DNA of 64,000 nucleotides from the NCBI GenBank assembly GCA_019751815.1, contig JAIEMW010000001.1, positions 690,197 through 754,196 on the forward strand. The letters are read 5' to 3'. Source of the DNA: Cyanobacteriota bacterium. GTDB lineage: Bacteria; Cyanobacteriota; Vampirovibrionia; Vampirovibrionales; Vampirovibrionaceae. The notes under the pieces were generated by a model. That model was not told where the DNA came from. It saw nothing but the letters and a program-made list of their open reading frames with translations, and made no database searches. A program made the position numbers and the translations under genes. This document shows positions 55,438-64,000 of the stretch, piece after piece (the stretch's first letter is position 1; each line of letters starts with the position of its first letter).

Positions 55438-56763
55438 ATGACGAAAATAGCGCTTTCTGCTGCGGGAATTCACACGTGGACGTCTAAATTGGGGAATCAG
55501 CCCATGCAGGGCCAACCAGTCTCTGCAAACACATTTCCCAGTAGTCTAGATACGGTTCTTTTTTCTGGAAAAACGGCCACTGCAGCGGTGGCCAAAACGG
55601 ACAACTGGGGGCTTACTGCACAAGACAGAGCCTTTCAGGCACAAGCCCGAGACTACGCACAAACCATTGCGCTCCCCCGAGCAGCCAAAAATGACAAAGA
55701 GATGCAGTTTGACATTCGGGCCGTCCAAGAACTTGGCAGCCGTGGCTTTCTTGGGGTCGCCGTCCCCAAAAAGAATGGGGGCATGGGTCTGGGATACCTA
55801 CAAACGGTTTTGCTACTGGAGCAAATCGCTCAAGCCGATCCCTCAATGGCTATCTCTCTCAACGCGCATAATTTAGCCGTATCACTGATGGAAAAGTTTT
55901 GCAATGATGACCAGAAGAAGAAATTCCTAAAGCCACTCGCCAGTGGCCAGGGTCTTGCAGGCTTTGGCATGACTGAAGAAAAAGTCGGGAGTGATGTCGC
56001 CAATATTGAGACCACCGCAACACGAGACGGTAAGCACTTTGTGATCAACGGCGGCAAAAGACTGATCACCAATGCCAATATCGCCAAAACCTTCGTGCTT
56101 CTCGCTTCAACCAAGCCGGGAGAAAAGGCCAGAGGGATTACCACGTTTTTGGTAGACGCCAATGCTCCTGGCTTTACGCGAGGTGAGATTAAAGACAAAG
56201 TGGGTATCCGGGGTGCAGACTGGGGCACACTCAAGTTTCATCAGGTGCGCGTCCCAGAGGAAAACATTATCGGCTCAGAAAACGACGGCTTCAAGAACGC
56301 GATGTACGCGCTGAATTGCGGCAGAGTTCTGGTCGGGGCCGTTTGTCTTGGGATTGCCCAAGGGGCCTTCGACCGTGCCTTGGCTTATGCACGCAAACGG
56401 GTACAGTTTGAAAAGCCACTGATAGAGCACCAAGCCGTACTTCATCAACTGGCACGAATGGAAGCCGACATCACGCAATGCCGCCAATATGTTTATCATG
56501 TGGCAAAGTTAAGGGATCAGGGTGCTGATTTTTCACATGAAGCCGCCATCGCAAAATTACAAGCCTCAGAAATGGCGACTCGCGTGACACAACAGGCACA
56601 ATTACTCTTAGGCGGCAATGGGATTTTGAAAGAATTCGAGGTCGAACGCTATGTGCGCGACGCACTGGCGATGCCCATTATAGAAGGGGCAACGAATATT
56701 CAGCTGAATATTATCGGAAAAGGCCTCCAAAAACGCAGTCAGTCAGAAAGAAGCACGTCTTAA
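55438..56763 (+). CDS. Acyl-CoA dehydrogenase with N-terminal 'F-x-G' type leader
   Basis: The ATG at 55438 is preferred over a TTG upstream that would overlap no useful signal. The 441-residue product starts TKIALSAAGIHTWTSKLGN and continues to LDTVLFSGKTATAAVA, matching the leader of other proteins here. The rest is a normal acyl-CoA dehydrogenase: GFGMTEEKVGSDVANIE, the FAD-binding region and the base Glu in IIEGATNIQLNIIG. It oxidises acyl-CoA thioesters and hands electrons to ETF, encoded nearby on the other strand. Chain-length preference is not clear. Confidence 0.9.
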   Translation: MTKIALSAAGIHTWTSKLGNQPMQGQPVSANTFPSSLDTVLFSGKTATAAVAKTDNWGLTAQDRAFQAQARDYAQTIALPRAAKNDKEMQFDIRAVQELGSRGFLGVAVPKKNGGMGLGYLQTVLLLEQIAQADPSMAISLNAHNLAVSLMEKFCNDDQKKKFLKPLASGQGLAGFGMTEEKVGSDVANIETTATRDGKHFVINGGKRLITNANIAKTFVLLASTKPGEKARGITTFLVDANAPGFTRGEIKDKVGIRGADWGTLKFHQVRVPEENIIGSENDGFKNAMYALNCGRVLVGAVCLGIAQGAFDRALAYARKRVQFEKPLIEHQAVLHQLARMEADITQCRQYVYHVAKLRDQGADFSHEAAIAKLQASEMATRVTQQAQLLLGGNGILKEFEVERYVRDALAMPIIEGATNIQLNIIGKGLQKRSQSERSTS

Positions 56764-56778
56764 TTTGGACCTAAAAAA

Positions 56779-58320
56779 TTACCAGCCACCGCCCAAGGCT
56801 TTGTATACCGAGAGCATATCGACCAGACATGCTGTTTTGTTCGTAGAATTTTGCTTTTGAGCCGTGAGCCATTGGCGCTTTTGCTGTAAAAAATCAGGGT
56901 AGGACAGTAAGCCCGTCTGATAGCGAGACTCAAACAAGGCGGTTTGCTCTTGTGCATCACGCTCAACCCCTTGCGTCTGTAGGTAGCTTTGCCGGTTTTC
57001 TTGGAGACCTGTCAGACTGTCTTCCACTTCTTTCAAGCCCTTCACAATCACGTCGTGATAAGCCAACAAATTCTCTTTGTAGAGCGCTTTGCGGTATTTC
57101 AGTTCTGCTTGTCGAATACCGCCATTAAAAATGGTTTCACTCATACTCGTGCCCACAGAGGCCAGCAGACTATCAATACTGGAAAATTTAGACAAGCGCG
57201 TACTGGCCAAACCCACCTGTCCGGTAATGTTAAACGTCGGCAAAAAAGCACGCCGGGCAATACTGACATCAAGTTTCATTTTTTTCATTCGGGTTTCTGC
57301 GGCCAAAATATCCGGTCGGTGTGTCAATAATTCTGAGGGAATCCCAGACTGAACCGTAATTGGTAATGTAATCTCTTCGAGAGAGGTTCTCTGAAAAGAG
57401 GGGGCTTCAAATTGGGTTCTTCCCAGTAAATAGGCAAGCTGATGTGCCGCCAGTGCCTGATTTTTTTGATACCCGGTCAGTAAACTTTGTGCGGTTTCTA
57501 TCTCCTGGTTTTTTTGCAACACATCACTATAAGCGCTTAAACCAGAGGCGTAACGAGACAGCAGTAAATCCTTTTGCAAAGTTATTAGTGCAATCTCTTC
57601 TTTGCTGCGAGTAATCAACGCGTCCGCCTGAATTAAATTAAAATAGGCTGTGGCGACATCAGCGCCCAAACTGGCCATCACTCCTTTTTTATCCCACTCG
57701 GTGGCACCCGCTGTCAGGCGGTCCCCTTTGGTCCTCAGTCGATTGCGTAAAAACACATCAGCCTCGTAGGAGGCATTGATCGGGATATTATAAATATTGA
57801 CGGTCTGACCCGGAGCAAAAAACCGGACCCCGGTGCCCGTAAATTGGCTGGTATTTGGGGTGGTGAGCGTCTTAGAGTTTTTTTGTCGGTTAAATGTAGG
57901 TGCAAAAGTAAAGGCAGGAAATTCTTTCCCAAAAGATTCTCTGGCCAATGCTCTGGCTTCTTCTACACGTTGAACAGCCTGTTGCAGAGAGCGGTTATGT
58001 TCAAAGGCTTCAACTATATATTGATTTAAATAAGGGTCATTAAATTGTTCCCACCACTGTTTATCAGGAAATACCGGGGCTAGGGTCATCCCCACTGATT
58101 GTGATTTTTCGGTGGAAGATTCACTCCAGATTGAGATATTACCGGGTAAAACCATTTGATTTTGGTGGACCGGAAGGACTTCTTCTTTTTGTTTACTTTT
58201 TTGACCCGAAAAAGGCCAGGAAAGCGCGGGTGTCGACACAACATGGATACAAACAAATAAAGCCGTTATGGTCATCGCAAAACCGAAATATCGGTGCTGG
58301 GTTTGCAGAGTGTTCGTCAT
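56779..58320 (-). CDS. TolC-family outer-membrane efflux protein (NodT type)
   Basis: The 513-residue protein has an N-terminal signal (hydrophobic about 13-32) and the two-repeat TolC/OEP fold: YLNQYIVEAFEHNRSLQQAV, SLGADVATAYFNLIQADALI, LTHRPDILAAETRMKKMKLD and LPTFNITGQVGLAS. It forms the outer-membrane channel of the ABC exporter encoded upstream, 32 bp from the adaptor gene. It is the last gene of the minus-strand TetR-permease-ATPase-adaptor-channel unit. Confidence 0.92.
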   Translation of the reverse strand: MTNTLQTQHRYFGFAMTITALFVCIHVVSTPALSWPFSGQKSKQKEEVLPVHQNQMVLPGNISIWSESSTEKSQSVGMTLAPVFPDKQWWEQFNDPYLNQYIVEAFEHNRSLQQAVQRVEEARALARESFGKEFPAFTFAPTFNRQKNSKTLTTPNTSQFTGTGVRFFAPGQTVNIYNIPINASYEADVFLRNRLRTKGDRLTAGATEWDKKGVMASLGADVATAYFNLIQADALITRSKEEIALITLQKDLLLSRYASGLSAYSDVLQKNQEIETAQSLLTGYQKNQALAAHQLAYLLGRTQFEAPSFQRTSLEEITLPITVQSGIPSELLTHRPDILAAETRMKKMKLDVSIARRAFLPTFNITGQVGLASTRLSKFSSIDSLLASVGTSMSETIFNGGIRQAELKYRKALYKENLLAYHDVIVKGLKEVEDSLTGLQENRQSYLQTQGVERDAQEQTALFESRYQTGLLSYPDFLQQKRQWLTAQKQNSTNKTACLVDMLSVYKALGGGW

Positions 58321-58352
58321 CTTATAGGGGTGCTTTCTGTCATTCTGTTAGC

Positions 58353-59414
58353 CTACTTTTTTAAGTAAACATCCACTTGTTGACCAACATAAACAGGGAA
58401 CTGGGGCTTGGTAAAGCGGTATATCATTTGCAATACCCGAACATCAACCCGTTCTGTGGAAAGACCGGTCAGATTTTTTTTCGGGAGCATATAGGGTTCA
58501 ATCCGAACAAATTCAATGGGGAAAGAACGTTTAGCGTCTCCCTTCAGATAAGCAACACCGGCTAAATTGGGTTGCACTAAGCTGGCATTGACTTCATCAA
58601 TATCCACTCTGACTTGGAGTAATGCTGTATCACCCACTAACATAGGAGCAGTAGACGGGGTTTCCATTACGCCTTCACCCGGGCGAATATTAATCTGCAA
58701 CACTTCCCCGTCACGAGGGGCTTTTACTTGAGAGAGCATGATTTTGGTATCAATCTCTCTTAAGGCGGCCTGTGTGGATCGGTATTGGGCTTCTCCCTGC
58801 TGTAATTCGTAGATCCAAGACCCAACGCGGATTTCTTTGAGTTGGGCTTCTGCTTTTTCTAAGCTGGCCTTTGCGAGCGCTGCAGCATATTTTTTTTGTG
58901 TATATTCATCTTGGCTCACACTGCGCTTATCACTCAGGCGTTCATATCGTTCCAGTTGCGTCTGTGCATTTTCGTAAGTTAAGCGTGCTTCTTTCACAGC
59001 AGCTTCTAATGGTTTTAAGGTTTCTGGGCGGGGCAAATGACGCAAGCGATCTAAATTGGCTTTTTGCGCATTAATATTGGCGGTTAATGTTTGGCGCGCA
59101 GAATCTAATTCAGTGGTATCCAGCGTGTAAAGCAAATCTCCCTTATGGACTTTTTGCCCTTGTTTCACCAAAACTTCTTTCACATTCCCGGTTCTTAGCG
59201 GGGCAACGCTAATATTTTCTCGCCATGCTTCCACAATACCCGTGCCAGCAACCGTATTGATTGACGGTTTTACGGCCGGTTGGCGAATGGGTTGATTACG
59301 AGGAGGCACTTGCTGAGACTGTAAAACAAAATTAACCCCAAAGACGAGCCCGAACAAAGACACCGGCACAATGGGCGGAATCATCTTAAAGCGATTCCAA
59401 AACACGTTAAGCAT
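58353..59414 (-). CDS. HlyD/DevB-like periplasmic adaptor
   Basis: The 353-residue membrane-fusion protein has a single N-terminal anchor (about 13-32), a lipoyl domain in IVEAWRENISVAPLRTGNVK, a coiled-coil hairpin (about 115-200, with LEAAVKEARLTYENAQTQLE) and a second lipoyl half with EVLQINIRPGEGVMETP. It links the inner-membrane ABC pump to the TolC channel. Its gene overlaps the ATPase gene by 8 bp. DevB in cyanobacteria has the same place in a heterocyst glycolipid exporter. Confidence 0.9.
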   Translation of the reverse strand: MLNVFWNRFKMIPPIVPVSLFGLVFGVNFVLQSQQVPPRNQPIRQPAVKPSINTVAGTGIVEAWRENISVAPLRTGNVKEVLVKQGQKVHKGDLLYTLDTTELDSARQTLTANINAQKANLDRLRHLPRPETLKPLEAAVKEARLTYENAQTQLERYERLSDKRSVSQDEYTQKKYAAALAKASLEKAEAQLKEIRVGSWIYELQQGEAQYRSTQAALREIDTKIMLSQVKAPRDGEVLQINIRPGEGVMETPSTAPMLVGDTALLQVRVDIDEVNASLVQPNLAGVAYLKGDAKRSFPIEFVRIEPYMLPKKNLTGLSTERVDVRVLQMIYRFTKPQFPVYVGQQVDVYLKK

Positions 59415-60114
59415 GAATCTTTCCTTCTACAGTCTTTCCTTCTTCTATAACGCGACCGTCTTCCATCTTTACCATGCGGTCCCCAAATTCAAAAATTCGA
59501 GAATCGTGTGTCACCACAAGTACACAGCGATCTGCCTGAGAGGCCATGGTACGCAGTGTTTCCATAATTTTTCGGCCCGTGGGGCCGTCTAACGAAGCTG
59601 TGGGCTCATCACAAATCACGAGTTTGGGATCACGGATTAAAGCGCGGGCAATGGCGACACGTTGTTGTTGACCGCCTGATAACTGAACGGGACTACTCTC
59701 CAGTCGGTCTCCCAGTCCCACAGAGTCAAGCAATTCTTTGGATTTTTCCAAGGCCAATTCCCGGTTAACCCCTTGAATCAAAAGCGGAATGGCCGCATTT
59801 TCTTGCACCGTGAGCGTTGGGATTAAATTAAATTGTTGAAAAATAAACCCAATATATTTTTTGCGAAATTCTGTTTTCTCCCTACCACTCATTTTAACCA
59901 TCGATTGACCAAATACGGTTACTTCACCATCATCCGCATTTAATATGCCACCAATGATACTGATTAACGTGGTTTTTCCACAGCCAGAAGGGCCTACAAT
60001 CAAGATCACTTCCCCCGTGGGAAGGGTCAGATTAATGTCGTGCAAAATATGCGAAACCGTCGGCCCAGAGCGAAAACTCTTATTCATATTTTCAATTTTA
60101 ATGGCTGTGGTCAT
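59407..60114 (-). CDS. ABC transporter ATP-binding protein (DevA/MacB-LolD type)
   Basis: The 235-residue ATPase has Walker A VGPSGCGKTT, Q-loop FIFQQFNLIPTL, signature LSGGQQQRVAIARAL, Walker B LVICDEPTASLDG and switch His in VVTHDSRIFEF. It belongs to the LolD/MacB/DevA group that powers FtsX-type permeases. It sits 9 bp after the permease gene and overlaps the adaptor gene by 8 bp. Confidence 0.95.
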   Translation of the reverse strand: MTTAIKIENMNKSFRSGPTVSHILHDINLTLPTGEVILIVGPSGCGKTTLISIIGGILNADDGEVTVFGQSMVKMSGREKTEFRKKYIGFIFQQFNLIPTLTVQENAAIPLLIQGVNRELALEKSKELLDSVGLGDRLESSPVQLSGGQQQRVAIARALIRDPKLVICDEPTASLDGPTGRKIMETLRTMASQADRCVLVVTHDSRIFEFGDRMVKMEDGRVIEEGKTVEGKIHA

Positions 60115-60123
60115 CGAAATATT

Positions 60124-61248
60124 TTATCCTCGAAACACTGTGGCAGGCTCAACACGGACAATTTTTTGGATACTCAGCAGGCTAGAGATGGTGCACACAA
60201 ACACCACAGCAACAAAGGCAATCAGCAACAAGGCCGGATGGGTATTAAAAGCCAACACCGTCTTTTTAGGGACTGTACTGCCGAACCATGCCATCAGCCC
60301 CAAACCATTTCCATACCCAATTAACCCCACCAAAAAGCTTTGAAACAAGACCATTTTAGTCAGCATCCAGTTGGTCAGCCCCATTGCTTTTAATGTGGCA
60401 AAATGTTTTAGATTTTCTAAGGTAAATGTGTAAAACGTTTGTGCTGCAATGGCCGCCCCCACAATGACACCCAGCGTGACAGTAATGCCAAAATTAATGG
60501 GAATACCGGTATTTTTCAAATACCAGGCAAGCGTTCTACTTTTAAATTCTTCTTCAGTATAGGCTCCCAGACCAGTCAATTTGGTGATTCGCCTGGCCAA
60601 GTTTGGTCCGGAGATCCAGGGTTCTGGTTTCACCAAAATATACGATAAGAATTTTCGTTCAACCGGGGTGTAAGATTGGGCCCGGTCGTACGTGGTGTAA
60701 ATTAAGGGCAGGGATAAAAAATTACGGTTGGTATTGATGATTGCAACCACTTTGGCCCGCTGGTCATTAATTTCAAACGTATCCCCAATCCCTGGGTCTC
60801 CCAATTTTTTGAGCTCATTCTTATCGACCACCACGGCATCAGGAGTATTTAATTCAGCGATACTTCCAGCAATAACGTTCTGAGGGAGTCCCACAAGTGA
60901 ATCACTATCAACCCCAATGAGTTGAACAGCGCGAGAAATTCCCGATCTAAGACGGGCATTGCCTGTTCCTAGTCGGTATGGTTTGGCCCAGGCGACGCCC
61001 GGGACACTCTCTACTCGTGGCAGAACCGTATTATCCATCGGAGAAGGAGAATCCACTTGTTCAGTGGTAGGGTCCATCACCCAAATATCGGCCTGTGCGT
61101 TGTTGATGGTGGTGAAAAAGCGAGACATAATTCCCCAAAAAATTGATCCTTGCTGGGTGATTAGCAAAACAGAGAGTGTTAGACCAATCACCAGCGTGAT
61201 AAATTTAATCCGATCGCCGGTTAGCATTTTTAAAGCGACTAAATACAC
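60124..61248 (-). CDS. FtsX-domain ABC permease (DevC-like)
   Basis: The 374-residue permease has one N-terminal helix (about 16-40), a long extracytoplasmic domain (about 45-255) and three C-terminal helices. MLTGDRIKFITLVIGLTLSV at the start, NAQADIWVMDPTTEQVD, and LENLKHFATLKAMGLTNWML before the last helices are typical of DevC-like FtsX proteins. It would move lipids or amphiphiles to the adaptor. The start overlaps the TetR gene by 10 bp. Confidence 0.9.
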   Translation of the reverse strand: MYLVALKMLTGDRIKFITLVIGLTLSVLLITQQGSIFWGIMSRFFTTINNAQADIWVMDPTTEQVDSPSPMDNTVLPRVESVPGVAWAKPYRLGTGNARLRSGISRAVQLIGVDSDSLVGLPQNVIAGSIAELNTPDAVVVDKNELKKLGDPGIGDTFEINDQRAKVVAIINTNRNFLSLPLIYTTYDRAQSYTPVERKFLSYILVKPEPWISGPNLARRITKLTGLGAYTEEEFKSRTLAWYLKNTGIPINFGITVTLGVIVGAAIAAQTFYTFTLENLKHFATLKAMGLTNWMLTKMVLFQSFLVGLIGYGNGLGLMAWFGSTVPKKTVLAFNTHPALLLIAFVAVVFVCTISSLLSIQKIVRVEPATVFRG

Positions 61249-61910
61249 GGATCGGACTCCTTTAAACCAGCCAGAATTAATCGAATAACCCGGGTGGCAT
61301 CGCGCTTAATCCCATCTTCGCTACCCGTCAGTAAATTGATACTGGGATGATACGGAGGAAAAAAGCTGGCTAAGGCCAAGGAGATAGTCCGAAAGCTTTC
61401 TGCATAATGACGCTGGGGCATAATTTCTTGGTTTTCCGCTGCCTTTTGGAGCAGGTTGCCAAAAAATTCGTCTTTCTTCTTCAAATATCTTACCAGTGTC
61501 TCTTTCATCTGTTCACGGGCCATCAACATCAACTCTGGGCTATGAAACATCTGGCGGGCATCGCCAAAGACCCGAAGTATATGTTCTACATAGATTGTCT
61601 CAATAGCCTGCAAATAGGGAGGTTGTGCTGCTTGGACTTGGGTTTTCATCCATACAAAGGTCCGGGCCAAATGGGCATCCAGCATCGCTTGAAGGACATG
61701 TTCTTTGGATTGAAAATCTAAATAGAGCGTACCTTTGCTCACGCCCACTTCACGGGCAATATCGTCCATGGTGGTTTTTTCAAAGCCGTAATGGGTAAAA
61801 AGCTTTCTTGCAGCCTCTAAAATCCGTTGGACTCTCTCCTTGGGTAAGGCACCTTCAGGGCTGTCTTCTAAGTCAATCGCTAAAAAATCTGACGCTGTAA
61901 GATCTGACAC
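61239..61910 (-). CDS. TetR regulator of the ABC exporter
   Basis: The 223-residue regulator has a TetR helix-turn-helix: FEKTTMDDIAREVGVSKGTL followed by YLDFQSKEHVLQAML. It heads the exporter operon and overlaps the permease gene by 10 bp, so it probably controls its own unit in response to the exported compound. No clear palindrome was seen in the short region upstream. Confidence 0.92.
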   Translation of the reverse strand: MSDLTASDFLAIDLEDSPEGALPKERVQRILEAARKLFTHYGFEKTTMDDIAREVGVSKGTLYLDFQSKEHVLQAMLDAHLARTFVWMKTQVQAAQPPYLQAIETIYVEHILRVFGDARQMFHSPELMLMAREQMKETLVRYLKKKDEFFGNLLQKAAENQEIMPQRHYAESFRTISLALASFFPPYHPSINLLTGSEDGIKRDATRVIRLILAGLKESDPCI

Positions 61911-62002
61911 AATTACCTTTCGGGGCCAAATTCTTGGAAATAATCAGCTGGCATACCGCTGGCTAAATTATTGACCCAAATCGTCATTTGGTCAATCTGC
62001 TT

Positions 62003-62392
62003 TTATTTTAAAAAGTGGCCCGCGACTTGTGTGATTGCCTGATGAACCAGTGGATGCTCCCCTAATGGCGGCAAAATGTCTATACGAACACTCGGGTATT
62101 GGTTTGCAAGTGCCTCGATCATCGGCGGGATATCGTGGCGAACATGACCGCCGGCGGACATAAACAACGGAAAAATCTGCCATTGTGTCTTTCCTGCCTG
62201 GTTTGCCAAAACGGCGACGTCTGCCAAAGTGGGTTCTGCCATTTCCATATAAGCCAAATACACCGCATGGTTACCAAACTGCATTTGAAGAGAATCCAAA
62301 AGCACTTCAAACGGCCTTCGCCAGTGTGGATCTCGACTCCCGTGTGCCAGCAGAATAAACGCTGTCTTCGTATTGATATCAGGGGAGGTCAT
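62003..62392 (-). CDS. cbiX: Small CbiX-type sirohydrochlorin chelatase
   Basis: The 129-residue protein is the short, single-domain form. The metal-binding His is in LLAHGSRDPHWR, and the second in MSAGGHVRHDIPP. It inserts cobalt (or iron, as SirB) into sirohydrochlorin for cobalamin or sirohaem synthesis. It overlaps the upstream membrane-protein gene by 14 bp. Confidence 0.88.
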   Translation of the reverse strand: MTSPDINTKTAFILLAHGSRDPHWRRPFEVLLDSLQMQFGNHAVYLAYMEMAEPTLADVAVLANQAGKTQWQIFPLFMSAGGHVRHDIPPMIEALANQYPSVRIDILPPLGEHPLVHQAITQVAGHFLK

Positions 62393-62906
62393 GAGGCAGC
62401 CCTTTATATTGACCTGCGTTTTGTGAAAGCGTCCCCCATAACAAGAGGAGTAACAGCAGACCGCGTAAGCTCCAAAGCACTGTGCGCACCCAGTTACTCT
62501 GAGTCAGAAAATGGTGCACACTAGCATCGTAACCCATTTGAAGTTTCCCATGGCAGGGGACTTGCAGAAAAGCCGTGGAAAGCCAAATAAGCCCCAGCAA
62601 AATAAACGCCCACAGAAGTTGGCCTAGAGACATCCCTGGCGGCACAAAGTAAAGCAGGGCCACAGCAGTGATCAGCTCTAAGATCATCACAGGAGCGACG
62701 ACCCAGGTGGTCATTCGGGTATGGGCTTCGGCGTAAACCGAGAATAAATCTGGACCAACGCGATCATACAAAGGGTAATGGACAATTTGAACAAACCATA
62801 TCAGACCCACCATAAACCAGGTGGCAGCAAAATGAATCAGCCATATCATATTCGCCAACTGATCGCGTGAAAGTGCTGTATTCCATATATTTAGAGTCTG
62901 TATCAT
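62379..62906 (-). CDS. Four-helix integral membrane protein of unknown function
   Basis: The 175-residue protein has four helices. Conserved-looking features are HFAATWFMVGLIWFVQIVHY, a YPLYDRVGPD segment, TAFLQVPCHGKLQMGYD and an HH pair in ASVHHFL. Several His in or near helices would suit haem or metal binding. It is coupled to cbiX by a 14-bp overlap and divergent from a TetR gene across a 32-bp palindrome. Confidence 0.8.
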   Translation of the reverse strand: MIQTLNIWNTALSRDQLANMIWLIHFAATWFMVGLIWFVQIVHYPLYDRVGPDLFSVYAEAHTRMTTWVVAPVMILELITAVALLYFVPPGMSLGQLLWAFILLGLIWLSTAFLQVPCHGKLQMGYDASVHHFLTQSNWVRTVLWSLRGLLLLLLLWGTLSQNAGQYKGLPHDLP

Positions 62907-63018
62907 GACTTTCCTTAAATGATAGGGCTAGCATAATCAAAAAAATGCCCAGTACTGATACGACTGGGCAAGGTTTGGAGACATGTTAGGTTTGAGACTG
63001 ATAAAAAGTAGAGATTTC

Positions 63019-63050
63019 TCATAATATACCGAACATTCAGTATATTATGA
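63019..63050. promoter_or_regulatory. 32-bp near-perfect palindrome, candidate TetR operator
   Basis: Arms TCATAATATAC (63019-63029) and GTATATTATGA (63040-63050) are perfect complements, and 3 of the 5 central pairs also match, giving 14 of 16. The core ACCGAACATTCAGT resembles TetR-family operators. It lies between the divergent genes at 62906 and 63181. Confidence 0.75.
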
Positions 63051-63180
63051 CAATCCCAACTATAAATAAGCTTTCGGCACTTGTCAACTGTATTCTAATG
63101 AACTGAAACCTACTGGGTGGTATATAATAATGGGCATCGATCATCAACACTAGTAACGGGGCTAGAACGGAATAATCTGC

Positions 63181-63843
63181 ATGTCAAATTCACGGTCAAC
63201 CCCAAATAAACGGGTGATTGGGCGACCCAAAAAATCCGAACATGCACAAGCGGAGTCCGCTTCCGTAGAAGTGCAAATTATTGAGCACGCCAAAAGATTG
63301 TTTCGCCAACAAGGCTTTCACGGTGTTTCTATCACCGACATTGTCCAAGCAGTTGGCATCACCAAACCCACACTATACTACTATTTCAAAGACAAAGAAG
63401 CCTTGTTTGTGGCAGTTTTTAAGTCCATGCTCAGTCATGGCAATCGTTATATTACTGATGGTGTTGACGCCAGCATCCATATTCGAGAGCAACTTTATCT
63501 CCTCAGCCGTGGGTATTTAAAAAACTCCCCAACCAGTATGACGGCGATGTTACGAGATACATTTGAGCATATCAGCCCTGAAGCCCGTTCAGAGATTATG
63601 CAAGCCCATGAGCAATTCCTGATTCTGCCCTTTCTCGCCTTATTTGAAACAGCCAAAACCCGAGGAGAAATCAATCCAAAGCTTGATCCCCGATTACTCG
63701 CTGAAATTTTTCTCAGTCTATTGGATACCGTGACGATTCGACTGACTTCCACCCACGGTGGACGAGATTTTGATTTTGATGAGGCAGCGAAACATTATAT
63801 TGACTTATTGATGGACGGTATTTGTTTTAAAAGCCCATCCTAA
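63181..63843 (+). CDS. TetR/AcrR family regulator
   Basis: The 220-residue protein starts with a basic tail (VIGRPKKSEHAQ) common in AcrR-type regulators, then the helix-turn-helix FHGVSITDIVQAVGITKPTL followed by YYYFKDKEALFVAVF. The C-terminal ligand domain is diverse. The 32-bp palindrome 131 bp upstream is the likely operator and may control this gene and the cbiX-containing unit. Confidence 0.92.
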   Translation: MSNSRSTPNKRVIGRPKKSEHAQAESASVEVQIIEHAKRLFRQQGFHGVSITDIVQAVGITKPTLYYYFKDKEALFVAVFKSMLSHGNRYITDGVDASIHIREQLYLLSRGYLKNSPTSMTAMLRDTFEHISPEARSEIMQAHEQFLILPFLALFETAKTRGEINPKLDPRLLAEIFLSLLDTVTIRLTSTHGGRDFDFDEAAKHYIDLLMDGICFKSPS

Positions 63844-63926
63844 GTGTTCTCTTTAAAGACCCAGCATTTAAGTTAAAAATGTTATGATTGAGATATCAAC
63901 GTCAGGTGCAAAGGGCTGATTTTGCA

Positions 63927-64000
63927 ATGACCCAAGTTCCTTCAGACACAAATACCACCTTAGAACAGAAACAGGTTAGTGTTACAGACACTGGAAATCT
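63927..64000 (+). CDS. Start of a gene cut by the right edge
   Basis: ATG 63927, with an AAAGGG box 12 bp upstream, opens a frame that stays open to the edge and reads MTQVPSDTNTTLEQKQVSVT. The product cannot be identified. Its orientation and spacing suggest it is co-regulated with the TetR gene upstream. Confidence 0.5.
   Translation, partial: MTQVPSDTNTTLEQKQVSVTDTGN

Overview
The window is 64 kb of chromosomal DNA from a Gram-negative, oxygen-using bacterium: there is a TolC-type outer-membrane factor with an adaptor and ABC pump, an exported KatG, an electron-transfer flavoprotein with an acyl-CoA dehydrogenase, and many signal peptides. Three things hint at the non-photosynthetic sister group of cyanobacteria (Vampirovibrionia/Melainabacteria): a DevBCA-like exporter of the kind best known in cyanobacteria, five otherwise unrelated proteins with an N-terminal extension ending in a short 'F-x-G' block, and several genes without recognisable homologues. 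This is inference from memory; a gammaproteobacterial origin cannot be excluded without a phylogeny.

Layout. 1-3468: a plus-strand run with the tail of a Ser/Gly/Ala-rich protein, a PlsC-like acyltransferase, a metallo-beta-lactamase-fold hydrolase with an HTH-like N-terminus, and a beta-hydroxyacid dehydrogenase. 3527-7440: tRNA-Val(CAC) followed by a two-gene Gabija-like defence module (OLD-type ATPase/Toprim nuclease plus UvrD-like helicase). 7568-14142: a tightly packed minus-strand operon of seven lipid-tailoring genes (desaturase, FAD oxidoreductase, DUF1365, CFA synthase, DUF1475, DUF1295, second CFA-type methyltransferase). 14334-15771: lysophospholipid-type acyltransferase and alpha/beta hydrolase. 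16000-22341: secreted protein of unknown function, exported catalase-peroxidase, MarR-GNAT fusion, two orphan proteins, and a uracil-DNA-glycosylase-family protein. 22440-27205: polyphosphate kinase, exopolyphosphatase, SixA-like phosphatase, chlorite-dismutase-family protein. 27316-31623: small membrane proteins, NTF2-like protein, YHS and AhpD-like proteins with a TetR regulator. 31760-33770: methionine salvage mtnB-mtnD-mtnC. 33880-34798: a frameshifted secreted-protein gene. 34795-36925: OmpR-type two-component system, divergent from a seven-gene overlapping operon (37190-43411) with a class III aminotransferase, HAD phosphatase, esterase, FemAB/GNAT-like protein, arginase-fold protein and a pair of SMR-like membrane proteins.

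43504-50850 holds scattered secreted and enzymatic genes (PHB-depolymerase-like esterase, SYLF protein, EEP phosphatase, cytidine deaminase, aldo/keto reductase). 51349-56763 holds etfBA, a ThiD-ThiE fusion and an acyl-CoA dehydrogenase. 56779-61910 is a complete TetR-controlled tripartite ABC exporter. 62003-63843 has CbiX, a four-helix membrane protein and a divergent TetR gene with a 32-bp near-perfect palindrome between them. A new gene starts at the right edge.

The best candidate for an undescribed system is the 37190-43411 operon with its divergent two-component system. An aminotransferase, an acyltransferase-like protein, a phosphatase and two small flippase-like proteins under a two-component system recall, in logic though not in sequence, PmrAB control of the arn envelope-amine pathway. 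Its product is unknown.
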